Shown one piece after another: positions 1 to 9,376 of a DNA stretch of 64,000 bases (position 1 is the first letter of the stretch; every line of letters starts with the position of its first letter). The DNA is from Amycolatopsis roodepoortensis. Its GTDB lineage: Bacteria > Actinomycetota > Actinomycetes > Mycobacteriales > Pseudonocardiaceae. The position numbers and the translations under genes are program-made. The DNA lies in contig NZ_JADBEJ010000001.1 in assembly GCF_014873915.1 (NCBI RefSeq), positions 1,426,001-1,490,000 on the forward strand. The letters run 5' to 3'. A model generated the notes under the pieces. It searched no databases and was not told the origin of the DNA. It saw only the letters and a list, made by a program, of their open reading frames with translations.

Positions 1-1932
1 CTCCGCGAGCTGTACCTGACGCCGTTCGAGATGATCGTCGCCGGTGCGAAGCCGTGGGGCGTGATGGCGGCCTACAACTCGGTGAACGGTCCGACGATGA
101 CCGAGCACGACGAACTGCAGAACGGGGTCCTGCGGGGAGAGTGGGGCTTCGACGGCGCCATCGTCTCCGACTGGTTCGCCACCCGGTCCACCACGGGCGC
201 CATCGACGGCGGGCTCGACGTCGCGATGCCCGGCCCGCACACGGTCTACGGCGAAGCGTTGGCCGCGGCCGTCCGCGCCGGTGAGGTGGAAGAGTCCACA
301 GTGGATGAAGCGGTCCGCCGGGTGCTGCGCCTGGCCGCGCGGACCGGCGTCTGGGACCGGGTCGCTCCGGCGGTGGCGGCGGACGAGCTGCCCGCCCCGC
401 TCGACGGCGTGGCGATGGCGAGGGAACTCGCCGGACGGGCGTTCGTGCTCCTGCGTAATCGGGACGAGGTGCTCCCGCTGGACGCCGCCCGCCACGGCAC
501 CGTCGCCCTGATCGGCGCGGCCGCGCGGGACGCCCGGGTGCTGGGCGGCGGCTCGGTCCAGGTGTTCCCGGAGCATGTGGTGTCCCCGCTGGAGGGTCTG
601 CGGGCAGCGCTGCCGGAGGGGGCCTTGACCTACCGTATCGGCGCCGACCCGACCGACGAGCTCAGCGTCGCGGGGAACGGTTTCGAGCTCCGCGCGGTGT
701 GCCGGGACGCCGAGGGAACGGTGCTGGGTGAGGACACGCTGCCGCACGGCATGGTGCAGTGGTTCGGTACCGACCTGCCCGACGGGGTCACGCTCGACCG
801 CCTGCATTCGGTCGAGATCACCGGCAGGTTCACCCCGCGCGAGTCCGGGCTGCATTCGTTCGGTACCAAGGGGCTCGGCGCGTTCACCCTGTCCGTCGAC
901 GGCACGGTGCTCTTCGACGGTGTCGCGGTCGCCGACGGCCTCGACCCCTTCGAGGCGTTCTTCGCCGCTCCGGCCGAACGGGCCAAGGCGGAGCTCGTCG
1001 CGGGAAAGACCGTCGAGGTCGGCCTGATCTACACCGTTCCCGACCTGACGGGGGCGCCGGTCGCGAGCATCAGTTGCGCGCTGGTGCACCGCGAGCCTCA
1101 GCTCGACGCCGACGAGCTGATCGAGGAGGCGGTGGCCGCCGCGTCGGTGTCCGACGCCGCGATCGTGGTCGTGGCGACCACCGAGCGCGTGGAGAGCGAA
1201 GGATTCGACCGCGCCGACCTGCGGCTGCCGGGCCGCCAGGACGAACTGGTGCAGAGGGTGGCCGCGGTCAACCCGCGCACGATCGTGGTGGTCAACGCCG
1301 GCTCCCCGGTGGAGATGCCGTGGCGCGACGAGGTCGCCGCGGTGATGCTGAGCTGGTTCCCCGGACAGGAGGGCGGTTCCGCGCTCGCCGACGTGCTGCT
1401 CGGCGACACCGAACCCGGTGGCAGGCTGCCCACCACCTGGCCTGTCCGCCTGGACGACGCGCCGGTCACCCAGGTGCGCCCTCGGGACGGGAAGCTCAGC
1501 TACGACGAGGGTGTCTTCATCGGCTACCGCGCCTGGCAGCGGGGCGACGCCGAACCGGCCTACTGGTTCGGGCACGGACTCGGCTACACCGAATGGTCCT
1601 ATGAGGACGCCCGCGTCGTCGGACCGGACACTGTGGACGGTGACGGGCGGGTCATGGTGACCGTGCACAACTCCGGCATCCGCGACGGCCGCGAGGTCGT
1701 CCAGGTGTACGCCTCCCGCCCGGACAGCGCGGTGGACCGGCCGCACCGGTGGCTCGCCGGTTTCGCGACCGTGAAATGCGCCGCCGGGGCGCGGGCCACG
1801 GTGGAGATCACCCTTCCCCGGCGGGTCTTCGCGCACTGGGACGGCGAATGGGCTGTCGAAGCCGGCGAGTTCGAGCTCCACATCGGACGATCGGTGGCGG
1901 ACGGAAGGCTCGTCCGCACTGTGACTCCCTGA
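1..1932 (+). CDS. Glycoside hydrolase family 3 beta-glucosidase, 5' end outside window
   Basis: The reading frame is open from base 1, so the true start lies upstream and only the C-terminal part (about 643 residues) is present. Family GH3 enzymes remove terminal beta-linked glucose or xylose from oligosaccharides. The nucleophile motif GAIVSDWF is visible about 50 residues in (Asp of SDW), followed by the second alpha/beta sandwich domain, an inserted PA14-like carbohydrate-binding segment (roughly codons 200-360) and a C-terminal fibronectin-III-like domain. No signal peptide can be judged. It is followed 35 bp later by a secreted SurE-like gene on the same strand. The exact substrate cannot be told from sequence. 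Confidence 0.92.
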   Translation, partial: LRELYLTPFEMIVAGAKPWGVMAAYNSVNGPTMTEHDELQNGVLRGEWGFDGAIVSDWFATRSTTGAIDGGLDVAMPGPHTVYGEALAAAVRAGEVEESTVDEAVRRVLRLAARTGVWDRVAPAVAADELPAPLDGVAMARELAGRAFVLLRNRDEVLPLDAARHGTVALIGAAARDARVLGGGSVQVFPEHVVSPLEGLRAALPEGALTYRIGADPTDELSVAGNGFELRAVCRDAEGTVLGEDTLPHGMVQWFGTDLPDGVTLDRLHSVEITGRFTPRESGLHSFGTKGLGAFTLSVDGTVLFDGVAVADGLDPFEAFFAAPAERAKAELVAGKTVEVGLIYTVPDLTGAPVASISCALVHREPQLDADELIEEAVAAASVSDAAIVVVATTERVESEGFDRADLRLPGRQDELVQRVAAVNPRTIVVVNAGSPVEMPWRDEVAAVMLSWFPGQEGGSALADVLLGDTEPGGRLPTTWPVRLDDAPVTQVRPRDGKLSYDEGVFIGYRAWQRGDAEPAYWFGHGLGYTEWSYEDARVVGPDTVDGDGRVMVTVHNSGIRDGREVVQVYASRPDSAVDRPHRWLAGFATVKCAAGARATVEITLPRRVFAHWDGEWAVEAGEFELHIGRSVADGRLVRTVTP

Positions 1933-1967
1933 TCGTGAGCCTGTCCGTCATCCGAAGGGAAACTTCC

Positions 1968-2996
1968 ATGGAAACACGTTCGGTCCTCAAGGCCGGTGCC
2001 CTGCTGGCGGCCACCGCCACCGTGGTGCTCACCGGCGCCTCGGGTGCGGTGGGCGCGCCCGCGGCGCCGCTGGCCGGGATGCGCGTCCTGCTCAGCAACG
2101 ACGATTCGATGCAGGCCGCGCGGCCGGACGGCGCCGACGGCATCGGCCTGTACGACTTGCGGAAACGTCTCTGCGCCGCGGGGGCCGACGTGGTCGTGGT
2201 CGCGCCGTGGGGGTACATGAGCGGTGCGAGCGGAGCGGTGACCACCGGTGGCACGGTCTCCGCGCAGCGGCGCACCGCGATGCCCGCCGGATACCAGCAG
2301 GACTGTGGGGGAGCGCCCAGTGCGGGCGCGGTGTTCGGCCTGTGCCGGGGAGCTTCGCCGTGCACGCCGGCCTCGTCTTCGGCCACCCCGGCCGACACGG
2401 TGAAGTTCGCGCTGCGCGGTGGGCTCGGTCATCTGGCGGGCTGGCGCGAAGCACCCGACGTCGTGGTGACCGGGATCAACTCGGGGCCGAACGTCAGCTC
2501 GGCGATCAACGACTCGGGCACCGTGGGCGCCGCGATCGCCGCGCTCGACAGCGAGGTCCCGGCGGTGGCGTTCAGCGGGATGGTCGGGGACGGGCTGGTG
2601 GTCGGCCGGAAGACCTACGAGGCCGCGGCCGAGTTCGGTGCCCGCCTCCTGACCCAGCTGCGGCAACGCGACCTGCTGTCCCCGCGGTTCGCACTGAACG
2701 TGAACCACCCCGACGCGGCGCGAGGCAAGGCGAGCCGGGTGTCCTGGACCAGCATGGGCACCGGCCCGCTCGGCGTGGCCACCTTCACCCCGGTGGACGC
2801 CGACACCTTCACCCTGGGTCTCGGTCTCTGCCCAGCGGACCGGTACTGCCCGCCCGAGACCAAACGCGATTCGGACACCGAGGCCATCCGCCGCGGCGAG
2901 GTGTCGATCACCCCGATCACGGCGGACCGGACCCTGCCGGGCCGGGACGCCGACCGGGTCCGGGCGGCCGTCGCCGGCGGACGGCTGCCCGGCTGA
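1968..2996 (+). CDS. Secreted SurE-like 5'/3'-nucleotidase family protein
   Basis: 342 residues. The ATG follows an AGGGAAAC ribosome-binding stretch. An N-terminal signal peptide (about residues 1-30, ending near GAVGAPA) precedes a SurE fold: LLSNDD metal site at about residue 44, the VVVVAPWGYMSGASG loop, and the INSGPNVSSAINDSGTVGAA motif typical of SurE. Cytosolic SurE removes phosphate from nucleoside monophosphates; secreted relatives act as acid phosphatases, so an exported phosphatase is the likely role. It sits 35 bp after the GH3 gene and may be co-transcribed, which would fit nutrient scavenging. Confidence 0.85.
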   Translation: METRSVLKAGALLAATATVVLTGASGAVGAPAAPLAGMRVLLSNDDSMQAARPDGADGIGLYDLRKRLCAAGADVVVVAPWGYMSGASGAVTTGGTVSAQRRTAMPAGYQQDCGGAPSAGAVFGLCRGASPCTPASSSATPADTVKFALRGGLGHLAGWREAPDVVVTGINSGPNVSSAINDSGTVGAAIAALDSEVPAVAFSGMVGDGLVVGRKTYEAAAEFGARLLTQLRQRDLLSPRFALNVNHPDAARGKASRVSWTSMGTGPLGVATFTPVDADTFTLGLGLCPADRYCPPETKRDSDTEAIRRGEVSITPITADRTLPGRDADRVRAAVAGGRLPG

Positions 2997-3049
2997 GGGG
3001 GGAGCTGCCCGGTCACCGATGCGTGGTGGCCGGCCAGCGCCGCCGTCGA

Positions 3050-4093
3050 TCACAGCCCGGTGGCACGGATCCGGTCCGGGGGCCCGCCGACCACCACGAC
3101 GTCCAGGTCCGGGTTCGCCCGGATGCCGCCGACGACCACCGACGGGTCGATGAGTCCTTCGGTGTGCACGTGGTCGTCGGTCGGCACCCCGGTCACGTCG
3201 AAGAACGGCTCGAAGATGTCGGAGGTGAGCAGTCCGAGCAGCTGGGTGTTGTGCGCCGTGACGGCGAAGCTGTGCACGGCCCCGGCCGGCGCGTGCAGGA
3301 AGTCGCCGGGGGTCAGCAGGATCTCTTCGCCGTTGACCCACAGCCAGATCCGGCCGGAGAGGCAGAGGAAGTTCTCGGTGTGCCGCCGGTGGAAATGCCG
3401 GATGACGTACGGCTGCGGCGCGGCGAGGGTGCTGACCGCGAAGTAGCGGCCGCCGGTGTTGCGGCCGCGGGCCAGGAACGAGTTCACCGCGTCCGGCCAG
3501 CCCCGCCGCTCTCCGGTGCGGGAGCGCAGGAAATAGCCCTCGGTTCCCTCAGGGAGGGTGTCGTCCCATTCGGCGCTCGGGGCCACCAGGGGAAGGTCGT
3601 GCCGCGTCGCCTTCGGCGGCGCTTCGCCGGTGACCGCGGCGCCCGCGGCGTAGAGGTGCCGCTCGACGTTCGCCGCCTCGGGCAGCCCGTCCAAGGCACC
3701 GCCGGGGGCGGAGTACTGCAGCACCTTCGTCAAATGGCTCAGCATGCGGCAGGCCACCGGGGTTCCCGGCGGGACGTGCACGGAGTCACCGGGAACCAGC
3801 ACGCGGCTCTCGCCCGGCAGCCAGAACTGAGCGCTGCCCTCGAAGACGTAGAAGGAACGCTGGTGCTCGGTGAAGCTGTGGAACGGGATTTCCGCTCCCC
3901 GTGGGCCGAGTACGAACGCCGCGTCGAAAAGGCCGCCGGTGTCGCGTGTCCGGGCGATGACCGTCCACAACAGACCGCCGGTCTCGAACCGCAGGCCCTC
4001 GCCGCTCGCCAGGTAGTAGGGGACCGGCTCGCCGGGTAGGGCACCGACCACGGGCGCGACCCCGTGCATGGTCTCCGGATCGGGAGTGGTCAC
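3050..4093 (-). CDS. Quercetin 2,3-dioxygenase-like bicupin
   Basis: 347 residues with two cupin barrels. The C-terminal barrel carries the full metal set (HFHRRHTENF, then HSF about 40 residues later); the N-terminal barrel (IPFHSFTEHQRSFYVFEG) lacks a clear glutamate and looks structural. Enzymes of this family open the C ring of flavonols with O2. The GTG start overlaps the stop of the upstream hydrolase gene (GTGA), so translation is probably coupled. A flavonoid or related phenolic substrate fits the plant-debris theme of the neighbouring lyases, but the substrate is not proven. Confidence 0.8.
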   Translation of the reverse strand: MTTPDPETMHGVAPVVGALPGEPVPYYLASGEGLRFETGGLLWTVIARTRDTGGLFDAAFVLGPRGAEIPFHSFTEHQRSFYVFEGSAQFWLPGESRVLVPGDSVHVPPGTPVACRMLSHLTKVLQYSAPGGALDGLPEAANVERHLYAAGAAVTGEAPPKATRHDLPLVAPSAEWDDTLPEGTEGYFLRSRTGERRGWPDAVNSFLARGRNTGGRYFAVSTLAAPQPYVIRHFHRRHTENFLCLSGRIWLWVNGEEILLTPGDFLHAPAGAVHSFAVTAHNTQLLGLLTSDIFEPFFDVTGVPTDDHVHTEGLIDPSVVVGGIRANPDLDVVVVGGPPDRIRATGL

Positions 4094-4983
4094 CGGGTTT
4101 CTCCTGTCATGAGGTGCTTTCGGAAGAAGTCGTGGATGTCGGAGAAGCCGAACGCGGCCTGTTCGCCGTCCGCCGCCAGCCTGCCGTCGTCCATCACCCG
4201 GCCGAGTGCGACGTCGAGGCGGCCGGGTGGATTGAGGAAACCGTGCCGGTAGCCGTCGAGGAGGTGCAGCTCACTCGGCACACCGGCGGCCACGAGCGCG
4301 GCGTGCAGGCGTTCGCTTTGCCGGTGGGACACCAGCACGTCGGCGGTGCCGTGGGAGAGCTGGAACGGCGGTGCGCCGGGGCTGATCCAGGTGAGGGGGC
4401 TCGCCAGCCGGGCCTGCTCCGGCAGCCGCGCGGGATGCCCGCCGAGCAGCCGTGCCTCCGGAGTGGACTCCGCGTCGAGCCCAGGGCGGGCCGCCTCCGC
4501 GTCGGCGACGACCTCGTCGAGATCGACCGGGGGATAGGACACCGCCACCGCTTTTACCGGCACGGCACCGCTTTCCCGCTCACCCGGTACCTCGGCGAGG
4601 TGCCCGGTGAGCCCGGCGAGCGCGGCCAGATGACCACCGGCCGACGCGCCCCAGAGCCCGACGGCCCCGGGGCGCAGACCGTAGTGCCCCGCGCGCGCGT
4701 TCAGAAACCGGACGGCGGCGCGCACGTCGTGCAACTGGGCGGGGAACAACGCCTGCGACGAGAGCCGGTATTCGATACTCGCCATCGCGCAGCCGGTGGC
4801 CACGGCGTGCCTTGCGAGGTCCGGCGCCAGCGTCCGGTCACCGGCGAACCAGCCGCCGCCGTGCAGCCATACCACCACCGGGACCGTGCCGCCGGTGACC
4901 GGGCGGTGGAGGTCGAGCAGCAGGTCTCCGCTGTCCCGCCGGGCGAAGACGACGTCGGCGTCCACGCGGATCGTTTCGGACAT
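4090..4983 (-). CDS. Alpha/beta hydrolase, carboxylesterase type
   Basis: 297 residues from the ATG at 4983 (MSETIRV); a GTG at 5010 would add nine residues and cannot be excluded, as neither has a clear ribosome-binding site. The oxyanion motif HGGGWF and nucleophile elbow GASAGG mark the hormone-sensitive-lipase/esterase family; the C-terminal His is in YRHGFLN. It lies between a LysR regulator and a quercetinase-like gene, all on the minus strand, suggesting that it hydrolyses an ester or depside feeding the dioxygenase. Confidence 0.82.
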   Translation of the reverse strand: MSETIRVDADVVFARRDSGDLLLDLHRPVTGGTVPVVVWLHGGGWFAGDRTLAPDLARHAVATGCAMASIEYRLSSQALFPAQLHDVRAAVRFLNARAGHYGLRPGAVGLWGASAGGHLAALAGLTGHLAEVPGERESGAVPVKAVAVSYPPVDLDEVVADAEAARPGLDAESTPEARLLGGHPARLPEQARLASPLTWISPGAPPFQLSHGTADVLVSHRQSERLHAALVAAGVPSELHLLDGYRHGFLNPPGRLDVALGRVMDDGRLAADGEQAAFGFSDIHDFFRKHLMTGETR

Positions 4984-5022
4984 GTCCGCAAGCTTCGTCG
5001 GCCGCGCCACGACATACCAGCG

Positions 5023-5040
5023 CGATCGTCCGCACGATCG
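5023..5040. promoter_or_regulatory. Inverted repeat upstream of hydrolase/cupin operon
   Basis: Perfect 7-bp arms CGATCGT and ACGATCG separated by 4 bp, in the 75-bp gap between the LysR gene and the hydrolase start. The position fits an operator controlling the hydrolase-dioxygenase pair. There is no T-run, so a terminator is less likely. Confidence 0.35.
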
Positions 5041-5058
5041 TTCGGCGGATCCGGATGA

Positions 5059-5940
5059 TCAGCCTGGCGCGTCGCCGAGTCCGACGGCGATCCGGGCGAG
5101 ACGCTCCAGCGCGCCGGAGTGGCGTTCCCGGCGCAGGTACAGGTACGTCGTGGCCGGCGGGGAGTCCTCGATGGGCACGAACGCCAGGCCCGGCCGCGCG
5201 TAGGTTTCGGGCGCGGATTCCCCGGCGACGTTGACGCCTTGCCCGGCGCCGCACAGTTCGAGCACCTCTTCGAAGTTCCTGGCGATCGGCAGCAATTCGG
5301 GGTTGATGCCGGCCTCGGTGAGCGGCGAAGACCAGTGTCGCGCGGCCGTCTCGTCCTCGACGGACACGAAGGTCTCGCCGTCCAGATCGGCCAGCCGTAC
5401 CGATTCCCGCCCGGCGAGCGGATGCCGGTCGGGTACCACCAGCACGCACCGTTCCTCCCACAACGGCACCGATTCGAACGCGGGCGACGGATTCCGGCCG
5501 AGTTCGGCGACGAACGCACAGTCCACCTCGCCACCGGCGAGCGCGTCGTGACAGCCGAGGAAACCGAGCTGCCGGATCTGCCACCGGACCTGCGGCAGTT
5601 CGTCCGCGACCGCCGCCATGGTCCGGCGGAACCTCGGGCTGGAGACCATCAGGCCGACCCGGACGCCCGGCTCGTCGGCCGTCTTCCGTGCCCAGGCCAG
5701 GACCTCGTCCATGGCCGCGACGGCCTCCCGTGCCCGAGGCTCCAGCTCCCGGCCGTGTTCGGTCGGCTCGACGCTGCGGGAGGTGCGCTGGAACAACGTG
5801 CGGGCCAGCCGTCGTTCGAGCGCGGCGATCTGCTCGCTCACCGCGGACGAGCTCAGGTGCAGCCGGGCGGCGGCGCGGCCGAAATGACGCTCCTCCGCCA
5901 CGGCGAGGAAGCACCGGAGGTGATGAATCGTGAGGTCCAT
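5059..5940 (-). CDS. LysR-family transcriptional regulator
   Basis: 293 residues from the ATG at 5940 (MDLTIHHLRCFLAVAEERHFG), the canonical LysR start; the longer frame upstream is unlikely. N-terminal winged HTH (residues 1-60, with AAARLHLSSSAVSEQIAALE) and a C-terminal periplasmic-binding-like effector domain. It lies directly upstream of, and co-directional with, the hydrolase and quercetinase-like genes and probably senses an aromatic inducer for them. Confidence 0.88.
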   Translation of the reverse strand: MDLTIHHLRCFLAVAEERHFGRAAARLHLSSSAVSEQIAALERRLARTLFQRTSRSVEPTEHGRELEPRAREAVAAMDEVLAWARKTADEPGVRVGLMVSSPRFRRTMAAVADELPQVRWQIRQLGFLGCHDALAGGEVDCAFVAELGRNPSPAFESVPLWEERCVLVVPDRHPLAGRESVRLADLDGETFVSVEDETAARHWSSPLTEAGINPELLPIARNFEEVLELCGAGQGVNVAGESAPETYARPGLAFVPIEDSPPATTYLYLRRERHSGALERLARIAVGLGDAPG

Positions 5941-5996
5941 GGCTGTCCGCCGGTCAGCAGGCGGTCCTCCCGATGGTGATCGTAGAGCGGGCAAGG

Positions 5997-6851
5997 TCAT
6001 CCACTCGGTGCACGGCAGGTCCTGAGGTAGCTGAGGAACGAAGCCTGCAGGCCGGTCACGTGCGTTTCGCGAAGGACCGCGCTGGTGACGGCTTCGCCGC
6101 GTGCGGTGAGGCGATGCAGGAGAGCCGCCGTGTTCTTCGTGAGGCTCTGGTAGATGGCCAGGTCGCCGAGCAACTCTTGCTCGTTGAGGGTCACGTGGAG
6201 TCTGGCGGGCTGCTCGCCCAGCTCTTGGAGCTGGGCGAAGACCTGACTGTCTTCACTGGCGACGCCGGGACTGCCCGCACCGATGCTCTCGAAGAGAGTG
6301 CAGCCGGTGAGCCAGGCGTAGAGGCTGAACAGGCCGCCGTAGGAGTAGCCGAAAAGGCCGTGACCGCTCGTGGCGGTGCCGTAGTCGCGTTCGATCCGCG
6401 GATGCAGTTCCGTGGTGAGGAAGTCCAGGAACGCGTCGGCGTGGGTGTCGCGCAGTTCGGCGAGGTAGGCGTCGGATTCCTCCCGGGTCCTCGCGCCCAT
6501 TCGAACCCCCATTTCCACGGCGTCGACGAGCTCCTTGGCGATGGGCTCGCCGGGTGGCACGAGGTCCCTGTTGCGCAGCCGATCCCAGTGCTGCGCGTCT
6601 TCACCCGCGTAGCCGACGCTGACCTGGATGTAGGACTGGATCCGCTGCATGGGGTCCGCCTGGGTGACGATGAGCGGAGCCGTCTGGCCCACGGCCCAGT
6701 TGCCGTCGAGCACGTACACGGCAGGCGCTCGTGTCGTGCCGGGGTCGTAGCCCGGGGGAGTGGTGACCCAGACGCCGTAGTCGTGCCCTCCGCTCGAACG
6801 CAGCTCGAAGTAGTCGGTGCCGGCAAGGCAGCCCTGCCACATGGTGCTCAT
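5997..6851 (-). CDS. Putative esterase, alpha/beta hydrolase (COG2819-like)
   Basis: 284 residues from the ATG at 6851, which has AAGGG at a good distance. The nucleophile elbow GYSYGG and the late His in RETHVTGL fit the esterase D/IroE type fold, which is used for siderophore and other ester hydrolysis. No signal peptide is seen. It is transcribed divergently from a TetR regulator across a 101-bp gap, the usual arrangement for a repressor and its target. Confidence 0.75.
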   Translation of the reverse strand: MSTMWQGCLAGTDYFELRSSGGHDYGVWVTTPPGYDPGTTRAPAVYVLDGNWAVGQTAPLIVTQADPMQRIQSYIQVSVGYAGEDAQHWDRLRNRDLVPPGEPIAKELVDAVEMGVRMGARTREESDAYLAELRDTHADAFLDFLTTELHPRIERDYGTATSGHGLFGYSYGGLFSLYAWLTGCTLFESIGAGSPGVASEDSQVFAQLQELGEQPARLHVTLNEQELLGDLAIYQSLTKNTAALLHRLTARGEAVTSAVLRETHVTGLQASFLSYLRTCRAPSG

Positions 6852-6952
6852 CGAAGGCCCTTCACATTCAGCGCTGACGCCGACTGCCTGATCACGTGTG
6901 ACGCGCGGCACGGTACTGTCGGCTCTTCTTTTCCAATGGATAAACTGCGGGA

Positions 6953-7564
6953 GTGATCTTGTCAAGCGCGGAACGCAAGGGCGACGCACGCGAGCGCCTC
7001 CTGGCTCGGCTTCTCGACGCCTTCGGCGAGGCGCTTCCCTCGCCGGAGGTGTCGCTCCGCGAGATCGCCGCCCGGGCCGAGACCAGCCACGCCCTGCTGC
7101 GATACCACTTCGGGTCACTCCCGGGCGTCTTGGCGGCGATGCTCAAGGAGCAGCGATCTCGTGACAACGAGGCGCTTTTCGAGGCCGCCCGGCAGGGCAC
7201 CTTCGACGACTTCGTCGTGGCGATCTGGCGGGCCTACACCCGCCCGGAGCAACTGTCGCGAGTGCGCGGCTTCTTTCACGTCGTCGGGCTGGCCGCCTAC
7301 AGCCCGGGGGACTTCCGTGAGTTCATCGATTCGCTCGACGACCTGACCAAGATGCTGGCCTCACTCGCGGAACGCGAAGGACTCGACACCGAGGAAGCGT
7401 TGACCACGGCCACCGTCACCATCGCCGCGATTCGTGGCCTGCTCCTTCAGGAGGTCCTGGCTCCGCAAGGTCACTCGCGGGACGCGGTCGCTTTGATCCT
7501 GCGCATGAGGAAGGGCGAATCCGTTCCGCGGACGCCCCCTGGACGCCTGGGTATGTCAGAGTGA
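6953..7564 (+). CDS. TetR-family transcriptional regulator
   Basis: 203 residues with a GTG start. N-terminal HTH (SLREIAARAETSHALLRYHFG, residues about 32-52), then a variable ligand-binding domain. The divergent esterase at 5997-6851 is the obvious candidate target. The spacer holds TCCA-A-TGGA (6932-6940) close to the start, a possible part of the operator. The next gene starts 4 bp after the stop. Confidence 0.88.
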   Translation: MILSSAERKGDARERLLARLLDAFGEALPSPEVSLREIAARAETSHALLRYHFGSLPGVLAAMLKEQRSRDNEALFEAARQGTFDDFVVAIWRAYTRPEQLSRVRGFFHVVGLAAYSPGDFREFIDSLDDLTKMLASLAEREGLDTEEALTTATVTIAAIRGLLLQEVLAPQGHSRDAVALILRMRKGESVPRTPPGRLGMSE

Positions 7565-7568
7565 CGGA

Positions 7569-8162
7569 ATGTCCGACCGGTTTGCTGATCGCGATGAGCC
7601 GATGTTCTATCTGCGTCCGGGCAGGGTGCTGGTGCGCTGCCCGCGATGTGCCGGCCGGGCGGTGGCCACCGACACGAGGGTGAGTTGCACGGGATGCGGA
7701 TATGCCGCTGTGGACGGACGCGGTGGCGCCGCAGGCGACCGCCTGGAGTTCTTCGCCAACGGCCGCTGTGGGAACTGTGGGCGGCCGATGGCGCAACGGC
7801 TGCAGCGATGGCGGCGCGCCCGGCCGCGCGCTCTCAGCGTGCTTTGCCGCCACTGCCGGGCCGAGACCGCTCTTCCGGTGTCGGCGGTGTGCTCCCCGTC
7901 TGTTCCGGTGGCGCCCCGGTATCGCGGTTTTGAGTTGTGGTTACAGGCCCCGTGCAAAGGGGAGACTCTTTGGGCGTACCACGAAGCACACCTGGATTAC
8001 TTGGAACGGTATGTCGCGGCCGGAATACGCGAGCAGGTTCCGAACCGCAACGGCAGTCTGGCCAGCCGCCTTCCCGCCTGGATCAAGTCGGCGAAGAACC
8101 GCGACGATGTTTTGCGGGCTCTGTCTCGAATGCGGGCCTCCCTGCAGGATCGTGAAGGGTGA
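7569..8162 (+). CDS. Zinc-ribbon protein of unknown function
   Basis: 197 residues. Three CxxC pairs are visible: CPRC and CTGC near residues 24-43, CGNC at about 67, and CRHC at about 92, so two zinc-ribbon modules are likely. The C-terminal half (WAYHEAHLDYLERYVAAGIRE) is helical. It starts 4 bp after the TetR gene and is probably co-transcribed with it. No enzymatic motif is seen; a nucleic-acid or protein-binding role is plausible but not shown. Confidence 0.7.
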   Translation: MSDRFADRDEPMFYLRPGRVLVRCPRCAGRAVATDTRVSCTGCGYAAVDGRGGAAGDRLEFFANGRCGNCGRPMAQRLQRWRRARPRALSVLCRHCRAETALPVSAVCSPSVPVAPRYRGFELWLQAPCKGETLWAYHEAHLDYLERYVAAGIREQVPNRNGSLASRLPAWIKSAKNRDDVLRALSRMRASLQDREG

Positions 8163-8188
8163 TCGGAACGCTCCTGACCCGCCGGAAC

Positions 8189-8216
8189 GCCGCCCCGGCG
8201 CGGGCTCCGGGGCGGC
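8189..8216. terminator. Bidirectional hairpin terminator
   Basis: Perfect 10-bp stem GCCGCCCCGG / CCGGGGCGGC with an 8-nt loop between the convergent zinc-ribbon and PL1 genes. Confidence 0.7.
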
Positions 8217-8222
8217 TGCCGG

Positions 8223-9176
8223 TCAGGGCAGGATCTTGCCCGCTCCCGCTCCGGCGGTCACACTGCCCTTCACCGCGCTCGCGGGCTCGAGGCTGTAGGA
8301 GTACGGAATCTTGGCCACCGAGCCGCTCGCCTCCGGTGAACCGGATCCGGTGAAGAGGTTCCCGCGCTGCACCAGGGTGCCTGCCGGCGAGCCCGCGTAG
8401 CCGACCAGTGTCGGTTCGTCGACGTTGTCGAAATGGTTGTTCTCGACCAGTACGCCCGCGTTGCAGGTGGACGCGACACCGTATTCGTTGTCCCGGTAGT
8501 AGTTGTTGAACACGTGCACCGGATTGGCGAATCGCACCCGCGGATGCCGTGTTCCCGAGCCGTCGAAGTAATTGTGGTGATAGGTCACCCGCAACTTACC
8601 GGTGTCTTGGCTCCCGTTGTCGTCGCTGTGCCCGAGCAGCATCGATTTTCCGTGGCCGTGCACGCGGTTCCAGGACACCGTGATGTAGTCCGAAGCGCGC
8701 TTGATGTCGACGGCGCCGTCGTATCCGTTGGTGAACGTGTTGTGGTCGACGACCACGTTGGTCGACGCCTTTTCGATGTTGATCGCGTCGTCGTCCCAGT
8801 CCCGGAAGGACAGATTCCGGATCACCACGTTCTTGGATCCGCTCAAGGTCAGGCCGCAACCGTCGATCGTCGCGCCCGCGTTGCCCAGAATGGATTTGTT
8901 GGACCCGACCTTGAGCATGCCGGAGCAGGAAATGGTGCCGGAGACCCGCACCACCGCCGCCGAGGTTCCGCTGATCGCCGAACTCAGCGCGGACGCCGAG
9001 GTCACGGTGATCGGCGTCGCGCCACCGCCGCCTTGGGTGCCGCCGTTCTGGCTCGCCCAGCCGATCGGTGCCGCCTGCGCGGACAGTTCCGCATTGGCGC
9101 CGGTGGTCACCACGGCCGTCGAAGTGATCACGGTCAAAGTCAGAATCGAAAGAAATCGAGAAGGACGCAAATTCAT
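8223..9176 (-). CDS. Secreted pectate lyase, polysaccharide lyase family 1
   Basis: 317 residues from the ATG at 9176, with GGAGG seven bases upstream. Signal peptide at residues 1-30 (ending near TTGANA). The right-handed beta-helix is evident: DDDAINIEKA, VVVDHNTF, YDGAVDIK calcium-site region and the conserved vWiDH-type segments, then RHPRVRFA with the catalytic-region Arg residues. PL1 enzymes cleave polygalacturonate by Ca-dependent beta-elimination. It is divergent from a PL10 pectate lyase, so the two form a pectin-degradation pair. Confidence 0.9.
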   Translation of the reverse strand: MNLRPSRFLSILTLTVITSTAVVTTGANAELSAQAAPIGWASQNGGTQGGGGATPITVTSASALSSAISGTSAAVVRVSGTISCSGMLKVGSNKSILGNAGATIDGCGLTLSGSKNVVIRNLSFRDWDDDAINIEKASTNVVVDHNTFTNGYDGAVDIKRASDYITVSWNRVHGHGKSMLLGHSDDNGSQDTGKLRVTYHHNYFDGSGTRHPRVRFANPVHVFNNYYRDNEYGVASTCNAGVLVENNHFDNVDEPTLVGYAGSPAGTLVQRGNLFTGSGSPEASGSVAKIPYSYSLEPASAVKGSVTAGAGAGKILP

Positions 9177-9315
9177 CACGCCGCCTCCTTGCGGTCGATG
9201 AAAACGGAATGTCCTAAAAGGATTTATTCGGATCCGATGGCGAAGTGCCGAGAACAGGAGACCAACGAACCGGCGTCACGTCAACCCTCGATCGCCGATT
9301 CCCGGTTCACGCTGA

Positions 9316-9346
9316 TGAATCGTGAGGCCAGCCGCACCGCGATTCA
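9316..9346. promoter_or_regulatory. Inverted repeat in the pectate-lyase divergent promoter region
   Basis: Arms TGAATCG and CGATTCA (7 bp, perfect) with a 17-bp spacer in the 278-bp gap between the two lyase genes. It is a candidate second operator or promoter-proximal site. Confidence 0.3.
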
Positions 9347-9376
9347 CCGATATTGCTCCAGGTGGACGACCCGGGC

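Noticed and set aside
1599..3341. Long minus-strand open frame opposite the GH3 and SurE-like genes
   Set aside because: Arg/Pro/Gly/His-rich translation with no domain; a high-G+C shadow of two convincing plus-strand genes.
2207..4039. 610-codon plus-strand frame
   Set aside because: Shadow of the SurE-like gene and of the minus-strand bicupin; no recognisable motif.
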